Shown in pieces: positions 1-13,900 of a DNA stretch of 64,000 nt. The notes beneath the pieces were generated by a model that searched no databases, was not told the DNA's origin, and worked only from the letters and a program-made list of their open reading frames with translations. The first letter of the stretch is position 1. Every line of letters starts with the position of its first letter. The translations under genes and the position numbers were made by a program. The stretch comes from Warburgia ugandensis (lineage: Eukaryota; Streptophyta; Magnoliopsida; Canellales; Canellaceae), in the NCBI GenBank assembly GCA_035236585.1, contig CP141134.1, positions 21,940,414 to 22,004,413 of the forward strand, read 5' to 3'.

Positions 1-3000
1 CTCAAGAAACCATCTTATGAGAAGTTAACCATAGAACTTTGATTGTTGGTATATAAGATAATTAGTACATGATAGGACTAATTTTGGATAGTGATAATTA
101 ATCCTAGCTCTTGATTTCAAGTTTGTTTATTTTAATTTAATTCACTTCATTCTCACCAAATTTCATGTTTTCATCATCCCTTACTAGTTTATTATGTTTC
201 ATGCATTCGTTTGGGTTTAGAATACCTTTGTTCTTTATTTTCTTGCTATATCCTCCCTCTGAATTTAACCTTATAAATACTACAAATGTTTAATTGTGTG
301 GTTGTAGGAATACTACGAACAAGGGAGGTGATTGTGTGGTCAAAGCACCATTGTAGTAGGATAGGTCTTATCTTTTTTTTTTTTGGAAAGAAATTTTAGT
401 GACGATGAATGTATTTGTTTTTTAATCACAATTAAAGGGTTGTAGTAGTACTATGAATGGTAAAACCATCTTGTTTGGAAGTGGAAGTGGTTGTTAAATG
501 GTTTACCCTTGCACAAGGAAACTTAAAACCAGGACCCCACTATAAGGTCTACTTCACTCCTTTCTTTTCCTAGTTTAGATTGCATTGTTAAACTAATTTT
601 GCATATTTCTTTGGTAGTATAATTGCACATGTTTTGCATTCAGCTTACTTGTTGCATATTTTTAGGTTGTTGCATTACAAGCACCTATGTAGCAAATGAA
701 GCCTAGACTCATCTATAACAAAAAAGACAAGCTATTTAGATTATAATGCCTCTTATGACAAGGTTCAGACCCTTTGAGTAATCACATATAGGTAGTTGCA
801 TTAGTTTATTATTTTCCATTGCATTCCTAGGGCACGTTTACTTACTTTAAGGAGAATATATGCTGTCATGTTGCCATGACCAGTGCAAATTGAAATTCAA
901 GGGTGAATTTCATGACCACCTCTTGGCTCACCTAGGTTAATCATCACCTTTTGTGGACCTTAGCCTTTCAATTTTAATTAAAATCAATTAGAAAAGACCC
1001 ATAGAAGCATTCAAGCTCATATGAACCTCTTGGAAGGAGTTAATCTATTGTCACTTCAGTGGCCTGTGCTAATTCATTGCTTTGGTTTTTAAATGATAAG
1101 CCCTACCAACACATTCTATGATTTCGATTACCTACTGCTGACTAAGGAGGGTGTGAAGTAGTTGATTTAATTAGGATCTAATTGGCAAGTAGTAGAATAA
1201 GTCTAAAAGCAAGGAGGAATTGTATAGATTAGGATAATGTAAAAGCTTCTCCCCTTGTAGAAATTTATAATAATCGAAACATCTTTCAACTTGTTAGTAA
1301 TGTGTCTATTGATTGTGTCCTTTGGGCATGTATCATTTAGACAAGATTTCATCAATTAGTCTAGGTTTCCATTATCTAAAAATACAAAAGGAAAACTCTT
1401 TGATTGTATGCAATTGTGGAGACACGATGAAGCAAGAAGGTTAGTCAAAGTAAGTCTACATAGTATTCAATGTGATCAGTTGCACTCAATGACTAATCTA
1501 CACATTGATCGAAGGGGTAATCTGCACCCCATCATTAGCAAAGAAAATATTTTCCCATAGGGGAACAATCCCCTCTTTAATGATGATGGACCACATCTCA
1601 TCATGGATAACGATGATGTTCCCTCGTTATGAACAATCCTCTCTTTGATCTTGATGATCCTACACCTCTCTTTAATGATGACATTGATCCATGGAGGAAT
1701 CATTCTCCACCACTTAGAAATTAAATAATGAAATATAATAGGGAATGTGATCAATATAAAGCATATGAGGATATTAGCATAACCAAAATTTTAATAGGTG
1801 AAATTTGAGAGAATACTTATAGCCAACTTATGTCATCATGCCTTCATGTATTGTTTTGCATCATAATGTTTGTGTAATTAAATTAAAAATAGGAGTATTC
1901 AATTACTTACCAAATTTTATGGGTTGGATAGTGAGAGTCCTTACCTGTACTTAAAGGTATTTGATGAAGTGTGCATTAATCAGTGTATAGAAAACATTGA
2001 ACTAGATACAGTAAGGCTTAAGCTTTTCCTTTCTATTTAAAGGAAAAAGATGTGGTTTTATTCATTGTTAGCAGGTTCAATAAGAATTTGGCAAAAAATG
2101 ACTAAGGAGTTCATGAAAGTTCTTCCCATCTCATAAGACCAATACTATGCACTAAAAGATTAAAAATTTCACCCAAAAGGATAATAAATCATGCTATTAA
2201 TGCTGTAAAAGGTTCAAAAATCAGTTATTAACTTGTCCTCATCATGGATATTAACCTTAATGTATCATTTGCTTCCTGAATGAAGGAATTAAATTTAAGA
2301 TGCAGCAATTTTAGAAATGATGTGTAATAATAATTTCTTAAGTAAACAATGTCATGAGGTAGAAGAGTATATGTAATAGCTAGCAGAGAGTCCTCATAAA
2401 TGATTCAATTCAAAAAGAGCCAAATATTCTGATGAACCCAAGTTTGCCACTATATTTGCTAAGGGAGGAATGTATGCAATGTTTGAAAAAGATGATGTTA
2501 ATTATAAAATTGCATAATAGCTAGAAAAGCGGAGACCATGGAGATGGGCAAAATTACCACTAAAAAGGTCGAACAGGTGTGCGGTATTTGTGTAAGTACC
2601 TCACACCCTGCTCAGGATTGTCCCACAATTTAGACATGCTTCATGAAAAGGCTAATGCCTTAAATTCCTACAAACAACCTTTTTTCCCTCATTCAAAGAC
2701 ATATAATCCTAACTAGAGGAATCATCCTAATTTCAGTTGGCTATGAACCAAATGCAAATGTTTCACACTAAGCCCCATACCAACCCTACCAACAAAATTA
2801 AGGACCACCAACTCCTAAACTGTACGTACCTCCACCCAAGAGGTAACTGGAGGATCACTTTCATCAATTCATATAAAACCATGAGATCAAAATGCTCAAT
2901 TTGAAGCCTAATTAAAAGAGAACACACAATCCATGAACGAATTGAAACACAGTCCATGAATGAATTGAAGGAAATGATGTCTCAAATGGTACATACCCTT

Positions 3001-3863
3001 GAAAAAGGGAAATTTCCTTACCAATTAAATGCAAACCCTAATGCTGTATGTGTGGTAGGTGCAATTGGTTCTCTACAAACAAGGAAAAAACACAAAAGCA
3101 AAGCATTCCTCATGACATGATTAAAAAAATTGGTCTTAAAGAGGCTAAAATAGTATTGAAACCTCTTAAGAAATAAGATAAATTTGTTGATAAGGAAAAC
3201 CTCCCACCCACCAAGTCTTATCACATCCTTGATTTGTTACCACCAAGACTATATCAAGCTCCCAAGATTGTCTCTAATTATGAAAAGTAGCCAGGAGATA
3301 TATTTGATACTTTGCTTAGTGTTAAAAAATAATAATTCAAAAGTGCAAGGTAAGTTCACTCACTCTTCCTTTTCAAAGGCTCATTTGGCTAATTTTGTAT
3401 GGGATTGAGGGAATCTTAGAACTTTAATATTTTTTCCCTCTGAGATTTTTCCTTTTATAATACTTTTGTACCATAAATTTGCAGAATTTGCTCCTTTCAC
3501 ATCACCCATCTATTCATTTCTTAATACATCATTATTCTATATTTTTAAAACATTGAGGACATTATTTCTTTGAGGTTTGGGGGTGTAGAATTCAAGTAAA
3601 TTCTAGTCTTTTGATAGTTTTTTGCATTTATTTCATGAAAAAAATGAAATTTTTTGAACTATTCCTAGATAGCTTTCTGAGTTCTTAGGTCAATTCCTAT
3701 ACAATGATGAGAATTGGAGGTTCTAAAGTTTAGCCATTTATTTCCATCTTTAGCTTACTAATAGAATTGAATATGATTAGTTTATTATTTTATTTATTTT
3801 CTAAAGTATTTCATGGAAGCTAATCTCGTATCACTTTTACACGCAATTGCATGTATGTGGTCT
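1..3863 (+). mobile_element. Tat/Athila-like Ty3/Gypsy remnant, gag-bearing, left part
   Basis: Fossil of a plant Ty3/Gypsy element, already inside the element at the window start. About 300-1300 is untranslated-like sequence matching the second copy near 56.0-56.8 kb. Around 2040-2640 weak gag similarity is visible, ending in a CCHC-type zinc-knuckle-like segment near 2577-2630. At about 3548-3590 lies a motif (ATTGAGGACATT, then a G-rich run) of the kind that precedes the polypurine tract in Tat/Athila elements. No protease, RT or integrase sequence lies between gag and that motif, so this is a gag-only derivative. The element is clearly broken, with many lesions, and old. It resumes at 7168 after a nested solo LTR. 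Confidence 0.6.
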
Positions 3864-6800
3864 TGTAACACCCCAGGTTTTTTTTATAACAATTTTTTTT
3901 ATAATAATAATAATATTCATAGTCAGGGTCCCAAAATAAAAAGATTCTATCATTTTATTATAGCATTTACTGAAAACCTCTGGGTGTTATTTTCTTTTTC
4001 CAAAACATCACAACTATGATTTAAAACATAAGTATAATTTCTCGGTAATACATTTGAGACAATACACATACTAAAACCAACGTCAAAGTCATCGGCGCCT
4101 TTATTTTCAAAACAATAAATATCCAACATAATAATATGGCCCAGGGTCTATCCATCAGAATATCCCACCTTACTATCCATCATATGTATAATTGTCATAA
4201 TCAATTCCCAATAATAAAAGTATACAGTCCATAAAAAAAGTTCAAATGTTAGTCTTTTTATTTACTCACATCACTGTCTATTAATCAAAGTAAGTAATCT
4301 CTCACTACTATCACGATCTCTCAATGGTCTTGCCCTTCTTGCTGTCGCGCTCGAGATCTAAGGTATTGCAAAACAATGCAATGCCTCAGCAAGCTATTGC
4401 TTGTGTAGGTACATAGACATTTAATGTAATAACAATGAAACAAATCAAATAACAATGCGGATATAATGAGTAGATCTATTATCTATGGAATTATAATTAT
4501 TATAAGCAACACTAATAAATCTTAAAACAATCATATATTATAAAACATGCATCTCATGGATTTAAAACATGATATGATCTAATATAAGTGAGCATACAAT
4601 AACAACAGGCAACCCAAGGTACGTGGGTCCCATGAGTGTCTCATACATTTATATAACAGATCATGAGTACTCATATCAAACCTTTGAGTGTCGTCACACC
4701 CAGGCACATAATACATCTCCATGCTCCTCATGCAAGCACACATAATAAGAGTATGCATTATCATGTCGTAGTGGCAACCCTCTAGGGTCTCAACCACCGA
4801 TGCTCCCCATCGACACCATAACGAGAGACTTAACATCCGTCCCCATGGAAAGGCTCGGACTGGTAGTGTGGGCTATCCATGTTACCAAACCCCTACAAAA
4901 GCCATCTGCGGGTAGGTGTCTATCATATCACAATCACATCACAAACTTCGGAGGGTGGGTGGCCGGCCCTACTCCCTCCCAGCATGACATCCATCGGGTG
5001 AGATCACCCATCATAAAACACAAAACACAAAAATCACATATCTAAAAAGCTAGGAGCACTCATGGCTCGCAATCCCCAAGGCACGCCCCTCATCCCAGGG
5101 TTAGCCTCTCAAAGGACCAGCCACCAAGCCTCCACTATCCTTTCTCATGAAAACCCATCAATTTCAGTGATGTAATAAAGAAAGATAATTTCTAATTATG
5201 CATAAATATGTAGTATCAATCTCATGAAATCATCGATCATAAATCCATTCAATATATTATCATAACATAAAACTCTGAGTCTCACAAAATCGTAGACTAA
5301 ATAAACAAATGTAATTAACAACAATCAATCATAATGCTATGATAATGCAAGGTTTTTAAAATTAAAACATAACATTAAATGTCGTCACCTACCTCGATGT
5401 GAGATCACTCAACTTAAGCATATAATCCTCTTATCCTGTACATTCAATTATACCTGTCAGTACCATAATACTATTTTGTGTTATTTATTTCATCATAAGG
5501 GAATCTATGGTGATCTAACCATTGGATCATCCTTTAAGATCTCTAATTATGATTTTGTCCTTAGTCCCAACGTTACTTGTTATAATTTAGTCCCATCTCA
5601 TGTTCATCTATTCGCTTTTGTGTGTATCTAATATTTATACTTTAATTTGATGGTTAGATCATCCTCAGATCAATAATTTCCCATGATTTAGTTTAGACCA
5701 ATGGTCTAGATTAATTTTTAGAGTAATCACATCTAATATTTATTGTCATACATTATCTCGTTGTTCTAGTCTTAGAGCCTGATCATCCTTTGATTGGTCT
5801 ATTCTAAGTCATTGAATAATATTTTATGATTTTCCTAATTTAAAAGTGGTCAATTATAGGTTTTTAAGTCAAATCTAAGTCCATGTCATCAAGACGATCG
5901 CAATGGATGTTTCCGATTGTGATTTGGACCTCTATAGCTCTCAAAATCAAGATTTTTGTGAAAAGGCTTTATAAATTAATATATATTAATTTATAGGGGT
6001 CGGCCGGGCTTTTTGCACCTGTTTACACTGGCAGCTCGGTTTACATAGGGTTACACCAACGTAACTAGGAGTCCCCAAGGCGCTTTGGTTCCGGAACGCA
6101 CTGCGGGACGTGTCTCCACTTGCGTCTTGGTTGCTAAGACGCTGGGCATCCCAACCTATCATGACGGCGCCCAGGGAACTCCCATGTGCGTGTGGGCACA
6201 ACGGCATACGCCTGCGCTTGCATTAGCATTGGGGTGTCCCGCATAGCGTCTCGGCGTCAGTAACAGGGTACCGATGCGGGAGCCATCGCCGGAGAAGACG
6301 ATTGGAGTTTAGTCATTGCCGGTGACTCCACAGGTGCCCAAAATTGGAGATTTTTGTACCCTTTTGCTTGGAATTTCATGTATATTCTATGTTTTAGCAC
6401 TCCTTTAAATTGATTTTTCCAAAAACTAGGGTTTTTTCTTGGTTTTTCTCACGTTCCTAAAATTCTCCTATGTACTGTTCTTCGTGATTTTCGGGTTCAC
6501 TAGCTGTTGGATCTCCTTCAAACTTAAAGGGATCTTTATTTTGACATTGTTTTATTAATGTATTATCATGCCAACAGTAGGGTACACAGAGTTTCCAGAA
6601 AACTATGAACCCATGCTATTCTTCGGCATGAACAGACACTATAATCTAACTTATATGACATAAATGGAAGGGGAACAAGGGGGTGAGACTTACCTCAATC
6701 AATCAATGTCTGTTAACACTGCCAGAGGGACATTTTTAGAGCTCTTTTTGGCATTGCATTTTCCACTAGGGATCTCTAAAGACTCGATCTTTGGAGGCAA

Positions 6801-7162
6801 GATGCTTAGATGGAGTGATTGGATCGGGGGGAAGGTTTGTTTTATAGCTGGTGATTCGTTTTCACCGATCCTCGATTGATTTTTCCAAAAAAGTATTTAG
6901 ATCTGATAGGGGTGTGTAGAAGGGGTGCCGTTATAAAAAATAGCCCCCTATATTTCAGGCCTGTCCAAATTACCAAACTGCCCCTCTATCTTTAATGGCT
7001 TATAACTTTTCTGTTTGAGCTCCATTTTCTACGTTCTTTATATTGTTCAATTTCTATCGATGTGTAATTTCTAGTTTTTAGATTTTTAGAACCAAATTCT
7101 AAGCACAAACTTTTTAATTTAATTTATTACTAATTTATGATTTAAAATTTGAGGATATTACA
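3864..7162 (-). mobile_element. Solo LTR, chromovirus-type, 3.3 kb
   Basis: A complete LTR lying alone. It starts TGTAACACCCC and ends GGATATTACA, so it runs TG...CA, and is flanked by the perfect 5-bp target duplication GGTCT (3859-3863 and 7163-7167). On the minus strand its 5' end is at 7162. It has a GC-rich leader (about 5995-6300), a donor-like GGTAGGTG (minus, 5386-5393) and a stem-loop at 4361-4386. It inserted into the Tat/Athila element that covers both flanks. No coding capacity is expected for a solo LTR. The exact duplication makes the boundaries firm; family assignment rests on shared architecture with the other LTRs here. Confidence 0.85.
4361..4386. other. LTR stem-loop (variant)
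   Basis: AGGTATTGC (4361-4369) pairs with GCAATGCCT (4378-4386) around an 8-base loop, with one G-U pair. It sits about 500 bp from the 3' end of the LTR, as do the stem-loops at 19854, 25793, 35245 and 43815. A second small stem (CAAGC/GCTTG) follows directly. Function is unknown; an RNA-processing or 3'-end role is inferred only from its position. Confidence 0.5.
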
Positions 7163-7167
7163 GGTCT

Positions 7168-9654
7168 AGATTGATAAGTAGTATGACTTTAGAGTTTCTA
7201 AAGAAAATTAGTGGAGACTTATAGCCTATCTGACTTTTAGAGTCAATCACTCTTTTGAGAGTTATATATAAATTCTAATTTTTTTTTAGTGTGCAAAAAT
7301 TTTAATTTATCCATATATGCTCTTTGATTTGGTCACTAATTGAGATGTATTATTTGAGTATTAACCTTAATTTTCTAGAATTTTGTTGATTTTGATAGGT
7401 TGTATGAAATGATATAACCTAGCAAATAATTTAGGCCATTGTTGTTTTTAACTTAGAGATATAAAGCCTACCCAAAGATATTTTTACCACTAGTTAGCCA
7501 TTTTGAGCCTTTTATATAAGCCATTTCTTCTGTGAACCAAATTACCTTCACCTATGTTAACCCATACAAAGTATTCATTACCTATTTTCTTAAAAAAAAT
7601 GAGTAAGAGATGATTGACGAAATACTCTAAGTTCAATTTCAAAGAAAGAAAGTGAATATTAAGAAAATAAAAGTTCTCCAAGGAAGATTCAAAAGTTCTG
7701 AAAAGAAGAAAGTGCCAAATGAATGTTCACTGTAACACATAAAAAAAGAAGAAGAAGAATTGTCAACTCTTATTAGAAGACCTCTACTTATTTTCAAAGG
7801 ATTTGAAGCCTTATATCCCTTTCTTCTTATAACCTTATCCTAAGCCTATGTTTCATCCTAGTTAAAGACCTATTGATTCTAGGAGGAATATAGTCTTGAT
7901 GAGGATATGAATAGATAAAAATTAAGGACTAATATTTCTAATTTTCTTGGTAACAACATCCTTTTCAAAGGGATTAAAAATAGTTCCTTAGTAAGTCACA
8001 TTCTTTCATGAATACATAATATGTGAGATACTTCTATTGTTTGTGATTCTACTCACATATTAAAGAGAGATATGTTTTAACCTTTTCAGAGAGTTTTAAT
8101 TTTGAGTGTATGTCTATTAGTGAGAATTAAAGTTGAAACATATTTTAGGAGTTGTTAAATTGTAGTTTACTTAGAAGTCAAGATCAATTGTATATGTAGA
8201 CTGTTCAAGCACTAGACTCTGAGATCTAAACCTAAATGAAATATCTTTAGCATAAGAGTAGGGTTTTGAATTTTTCATTCATTTACATTAACATGCTAAA
8301 GTGGTAAATTGAGTATGAATAGAAGAAATTTTTATAGATAAATTTAGAAGCTAACTTTCCTGAATTTTGCAAGTAAATTCACTTCAAACCCTCATGAGAC
8401 TCAACTCGTCCACAAGGGGTTTAAGGGCATATTGTGTCTGTTAAATGTAGTCTTGAGTAACTATAAAAATTGCAACTTATGTTATTTTAAATAGAATGAT
8501 TTGCACATGTTTTTCTTGAGACTAGCAAAATGTTGGTTGGGGGTGTGCTGAGTGTTCTTTTTTATACAAAATACCTAAACTTTTTGAATGGTTTTAAGTG
8601 TATTTGACCATTCATTTTCATATTTATATGATATATTTACACATAAATACTTATTTTTTATCTAATCATAATTTGGTGTATTTTTGGGGTTAGATGGACA
8701 ATGTAAGGTAAATATGTCCTAAACCATGTTGTATAATACTAACTAAGATTTTTTTCTATGTTTTATAGTTTACAGATCAAGATCCAAATGGCTAGATCAA
8801 GTGATCAACATTCAGATCTCCAATCAAGCTTAGGTTGAAATGGATAGCTTAGATAAATTCAAGATGAATTTGGATGATTTAGATCAAATCTAGAAGCAAT
8901 GGTCCAAGTTCTGACATTTTTCAAGTACAAAGAGTGTCCATATCATTTTCATTACATTCTAGGATATCACAAAGAAGTACATTTATTTTGGAAAAGATCA
9001 ATTATGTGGGTCCCACACTATCTCTTATATATTCATTTAAAAAGGGCGCACAATATGAGGAGTGGGATGTGTTTTATTTCAGAAGGATAATATGTTGGAA
9101 AAGCAGCTAAAGTGGAAAATCAAATTAGAAAGAAATAAACAAATATTTTTTTAGAGGGAGTTGCATTTGCTAAGATGGTTTGGAGAAAGGATTCACTTGA
9201 CCTAGTCAAACATAAAAGAGGTAAGAATGGCTGAAACATTTCCTAAAGGGAGTGAATTTGCTTGGAGAATTGGACATGTTGTAGAGTTGGAAAAAATAAG
9301 ATGGGTTGCTGGTTTCCTCTTAAGAAAGAGTTTTAAAAAGATTAGGAAAGGATAAAAAGGGGGGACACTTTTATAGAAGGAAGAAGGGAGCTATGAGTTC
9401 TTTGGAGTGGAAAGTAAGGGGAAAATGTAATGTAAGCTTGTCTAGTAGAAGACTTGAGGATGGAGAATGAGAAAGAAATTGAAGAGAGAGGAAAGAAAAG
9501 TAAAAATTATGATTTTCTACTAGTTTTGAAAGAGAATAGGAGACAAGATAGTTGCAACTCCATAAAATTGGCAGGCAAATATTTTCTTATAGAGAGTCAT
9601 ATATGTGTGGATGACATATAGAGTTTATATGGATCTATTTTTATTCCTATGATT
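7168..9654 (+). mobile_element. Tat/Athila-like remnant, right part
   Basis: Continuation of the element interrupted by the solo LTR. Segments at 7490-7960 match, with divergence, 48841-49300 and 59373-59763, so all three are the 3' untranslated region of one family. From about 9085 the sequence changes character and includes a TATA-like TTTTATAG near 9372. This could be the start of the 3' LTR, cut off near 9655 by the organelle-like insert; that part is a guess. No reading frame here resembles a known protein. Old and broken. Confidence 0.5.
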
Positions 9655-10315
9655 GTTGTTAGAGCCGGATGATAAAAATTATCATGTCCTGTTCCCTCGG
9701 GGGATGGATCCATAAGAATTTACCTATCCCAATAAAACTCACACAAAACATGTAAACAATCCTAAACTGGCTGTCGACATCTAGAACAGCTGCTAGACTA
9801 TGAGATATTCCTCTTCCAATGAATCTGGTTTGAGATACTAAGCCAAGGTCAGACAGGTGGTCTACCCTTACAAACAAGGTCTACTATGACTCAACTCCGT
9901 GGTGATCTATGAATTATGTATAGTAAGATAGTTTCCTGCTTGCCAAATTGATGTTGGAGAGGAATGAGAAGTAGTTGGGGTCACGTAGTTAGCCCCGAGA
10001 GTCCATCCTTCGGAGACAGAAGTAATTGCCCAGAAAAACTAGACTAATTTGCCATCCTGTGTAGGCTTCAACTAACTGAATGAAGAAGTTAGGAACTCTA
10101 GTTTGATCTTGATAAATGCTTGTTGAATAGAGTGGATCGAGAAAGCTCCGCCCAAAGTGCTTTTCATAAGAGCTTAACTAATAGAGCACCGGTTGGCTAA
10201 GATCCTCTTGATGACTTTGGAAGAAAGCTTTCACTCTAGTTTCAGGGAGATTGTTTCATCAATCTTTCTTGAGGAGTTTGACTCTATCTATATCTATACA
10301 ACCTCTATAGTTAAA
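9655..10315 (-). other. Organelle-like insert, unidentified part
   Basis: The base composition and texture differ from the surrounding AT-rich transposon DNA: it is less A/T-run-rich and has blocks such as CCCTCGGGGGATGG (about 9699-9712). It is contiguous with the plastid rpl2 fragment that follows. I could not assign it to a particular plastid or mitochondrial gene. It contains a minus-strand open frame of 72 codons (9659-9877) that I do not recognise. Calling it organellar is an inference from its neighbour and its composition. Confidence 0.35.
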
Positions 10316-10420
10316 TTCTTTTGCAATCAGTTTCGCTCTAGTACCTAATACTCTCGCTAATTGTCCACCCTTTCCAAGGGTGATTTCTATGTTATGTATG
10401 GCCATGCCTAAGGGTATGGT
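10316..10420 (-). pseudogene. rpl2: Plastid rpl2 fragment in nuclear DNA (NUPT)
   Basis: Reading the minus strand gives 35 uninterrupted codons that closely match the part of plastid ribosomal protein uL2 just after the rpl2 intron in land plants (core [15 protein letters not shown], followed by AKLIAKE). The real protein is about 275 residues, so only a small internal piece is present, and similarity stops abruptly at both ends. Plant mitochondrial rpl2 differs in this region, so a plastid origin is favoured. A few residues differ from the usual plastid sequence in the last third, fitting decay after transfer to the nucleus. It is flanked by transposon DNA and cannot encode a working ribosomal protein. 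Confidence 0.8.
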
Positions 10421-10440
10421 GGAAGAAAGTATTGTTACAT

Positions 10441-10923
10441 GTATATGTGCTCTATTGCTGTTACAAAGTCTTACTTTGATTTTTGTAATCTTATTGCCAT
10501 CTTTGTTTTAATATTTTAGTAAATCAAATCATTTTTAAGGTTTTCCATTATGTTAGGAAGAAGTTTTCATCATTTTACAACAAGAATTGGAGCTCAAAAT
10601 CATGTTTTTTTCATTGAAAAATAGCAATAGGGACTACTGTGTTTATGCAGAATATACTACCATTCAAATTAAAAAATCTCAATTCTTGTTGCTTTTCTTT
10701 GAAATATGTTGATTCCATTGGATTCCTATTTATATAATTTTGTTAGATATATAGTTTTACCACTAAATGTAGCCAAAATAATCAACAAAAGGTGTGATGT
10801 TCATCATGCACATTATTGATTCGTCGAGTTTAAATAGAAATTTTTTCTTGAAACTTATGATTATAGTTACATTATTTTTATATCTTCATCAATTTATATA
10901 TGTTTTTGGTGTTTGATAGTAGG
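10441..10923. other. AT-rich spacer, nothing recognised
   Basis: I see no coding similarity, no structured repeat and no LTR end in this stretch. Its left part may continue the interrupted Tat/Athila element. Confidence 0.4.
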
Positions 10924-13900
10924 CATCACGACCCAATTTTTTAGAAAAAATATTTTGAAAGGTCCTATTATAAGAGCAGCAAAATCACTGTAGGAAATTT
11001 TCTCATTTTGAAGATGTGGATTTTAAAATAATAATATGTATATGTACTTTTCACAAACTCCTTTAATTTGAGTCATTTGCTTCAATCTTCTCATATATGT
11101 AAAACAATCAAAGTAAATAAGATATCATACTTGTCTTGCCAAAAATCCTATTAGTCATAGGCATAGCCATCAAAGTCCAAAACCACTAAATTTTTACAGT
11201 CCATAGTTTTAGACATTCATCCATCTATGGTTTCCAAAAGAAGTACATAAAGTATTGAACAATCAAATATAACTCAAAACTAACTTAGTATCTATGTAAA
11301 CTCATACTTCTTTAGAATTTGTTGTTAGTCTCCTTCCCTTTCCCTTTGTCTCTAGCACTAATCTTGCCTGACCTCTCACATGAAAAATATTGGTGTTGGG
11401 GTAGGGGGTGAGTGGAACTGCTCACATAGGAAAACTCTAATACATCATATGCCAATGTGAAATCATGACATCCAATTACATGCTTGTAGTACAGTCCAAA
11501 TGAACCGTCATTTCAATGTGCTATACATGTCCAAATTGTCTATCATGTTAGTTACTAGAAGATCTACTAGCAATTGAAACTAAATTTCCAACATTACGAT
11601 GTTTTATTACACCATGGAAACATTTTAATGTCACAAGTTTGAAATCATGAATATATATATATATATATATGATAATACTAAGTGTTTACATAAACGTAGG
11701 CATGGTTTTCCATGCTTAGTTTATTCATTCTCATTAAAACATGTAAGCAAATGCAATTGTAAATGCTCAATTATGGAAAAAGCAATTTTATCTTAATTTC
11801 TAAAATGAATCATCAGTCACAGAAATTAATATGACATAATATCTCTAATGAAATCATTGATAAATATATCAACAAACATGATAAGATAAGAAATGAAATC
11901 CAATTGATAAAATAATCATCAATGTCGTATCACCTCTAGACGAACTTGCCCCTAACTCCAACAAGTTGTGAGATTTAAACACATTATGAATTACTAGCTC
12001 AACTCATCAATCAAGTCCATGTACTCTATCGAAGGCCATATTGGCATATAGTCCAACCACCAAAGTATAGGTCTAAACTCTCAAGAATGACCGAAATGTC
12101 AGCACATGTTCATATAGACCAAAACAAACATGCTTATATGGTGCCTATAGTTACCCCTAGGCAACAACCGTGGCCACTACATTGCTACACATACCATATG
12201 GACTACTCCGCTAGCCCTCATAGAGTTACCATGTGGCCCAAGTTTGTGCCCATTAAACAACTACTAATCAAAGGATAGAGATCAACTTGCTCATCTTAGC
12301 ATAGTGTCTCCCAAGGGACTAATTGCCTTTTTGATCAGTTCCCAAATAATGCTCCACATTGAGCCAAGATACAACCACACCGAATCATGCACAAAATTGA
12401 AATAATTTCTTTCATGCCAATCAAAATTTCTTTATTCATGTTTCAGCATAGCTCATGCATCATTCAATTTGGGAAAACCCCCCAATCATGAATGCAATTC
12501 ATAGTGGCACGTATCAAAAGCTAAACCTTGGCCTTCTTTCAAAACTAGAATGCAATAACAATATTTCAAGTCTTAAAACTTATCTTACATCTAACCTACT
12601 ATCATTACTTTTTATTATATCTATTTAGAAAATTAATTATTGTTTTTGTTCGAGATTCATCCTAGGGTTTTTCCCTAAAATGGTCCATGTTCCATGTGCC
12701 AAACTAGTTCAATTCATAGCTTAGAAGTGTGTCCAAAGTTCATGATTTCACATCTTCCAAGTCCATAGTTTGCACCATTTCATTACTTGTTCCATGGAAC
12801 CATATAAGGAATAATAAGATGAAAAAAATCCATAGAAAATGTTACCCAATAATGGCATAAGGTCCATGCTAAAATATTCAAGGTTTAGAGCTAATTTCAT
12901 GAGTTGGATCAAGGACAAAATAACAGTTCTATAGTGAATGTTTCATGCCAATTCAAGCCCATCCAACCAAGGGAAATTGATCATATGCACATCTATTTCA
13001 CCATCCTATATCATTAACATATAAAATCCTAATAGCATGACTTAACATGGTTTCTCATTGAAATTTGAAACATTACACAACCACTATCATGAGCCATTTT
13101 CAAGGTGAAATCTTTGATCTAATTTGGACTACCACCAAATATTATTCAAAGCCAAAATTTTTTGAGATCATAAATCAATAAGGTAACATCAGAATAAATA
13201 TAAAATTTCTAAGATCAAACATGGAAATGGGTGTCTAGATCATAGAGTTAGTGAGGCCCTCACCGCAGGTTTCTGCTACAAGCACTTCGACAACTTTGGT
13301 GAATTCTACACCAATTCTCCAGTGATTTATGAATCATTGACATGAATTTTAAGAAATTTAAAATGATTAGGATTTCAATAGAAAATAAGAACCATACCCA
13401 ATCCATAAATCTACCAAAGCAATTCATTAAGAGTGGAAATGGTGCATTGATTTTCTACAAAAATGTGTCGAAACAATGGTCACTTTCATCCTCTTTTAGC
13501 ATGTTAAAATTTTGTTTATTCATGTCATTTGAAGGTTAGATCATGCCTCATCAGTAGCATATAATTTAAGGTCAATATCAGTTCAAAAACAACCCAAAAC
13601 AATAGCAAGCCAAGGTGGTTTCATTGCTAGAGTAACACCCTAGCTCACTTGATCTCACACCCAATATACACATGGGCCACTTTCATCTCAAGAATGCATC
13701 AACCATTTAATCATTTTATACCCAATTTCAAGCATGAATCAACTCTTTATTTCATATATATATTCCATATATAAGCATGAAAATTATCATACAACAATAG
13801 GATCAAAATTTGAAGCAAAATTTCCAAGTCATTCAACACAATCAAGTCAAGAAATGCATGAATAAACCTTGATTCATTCCTACCAAAATAAGATATTTTT

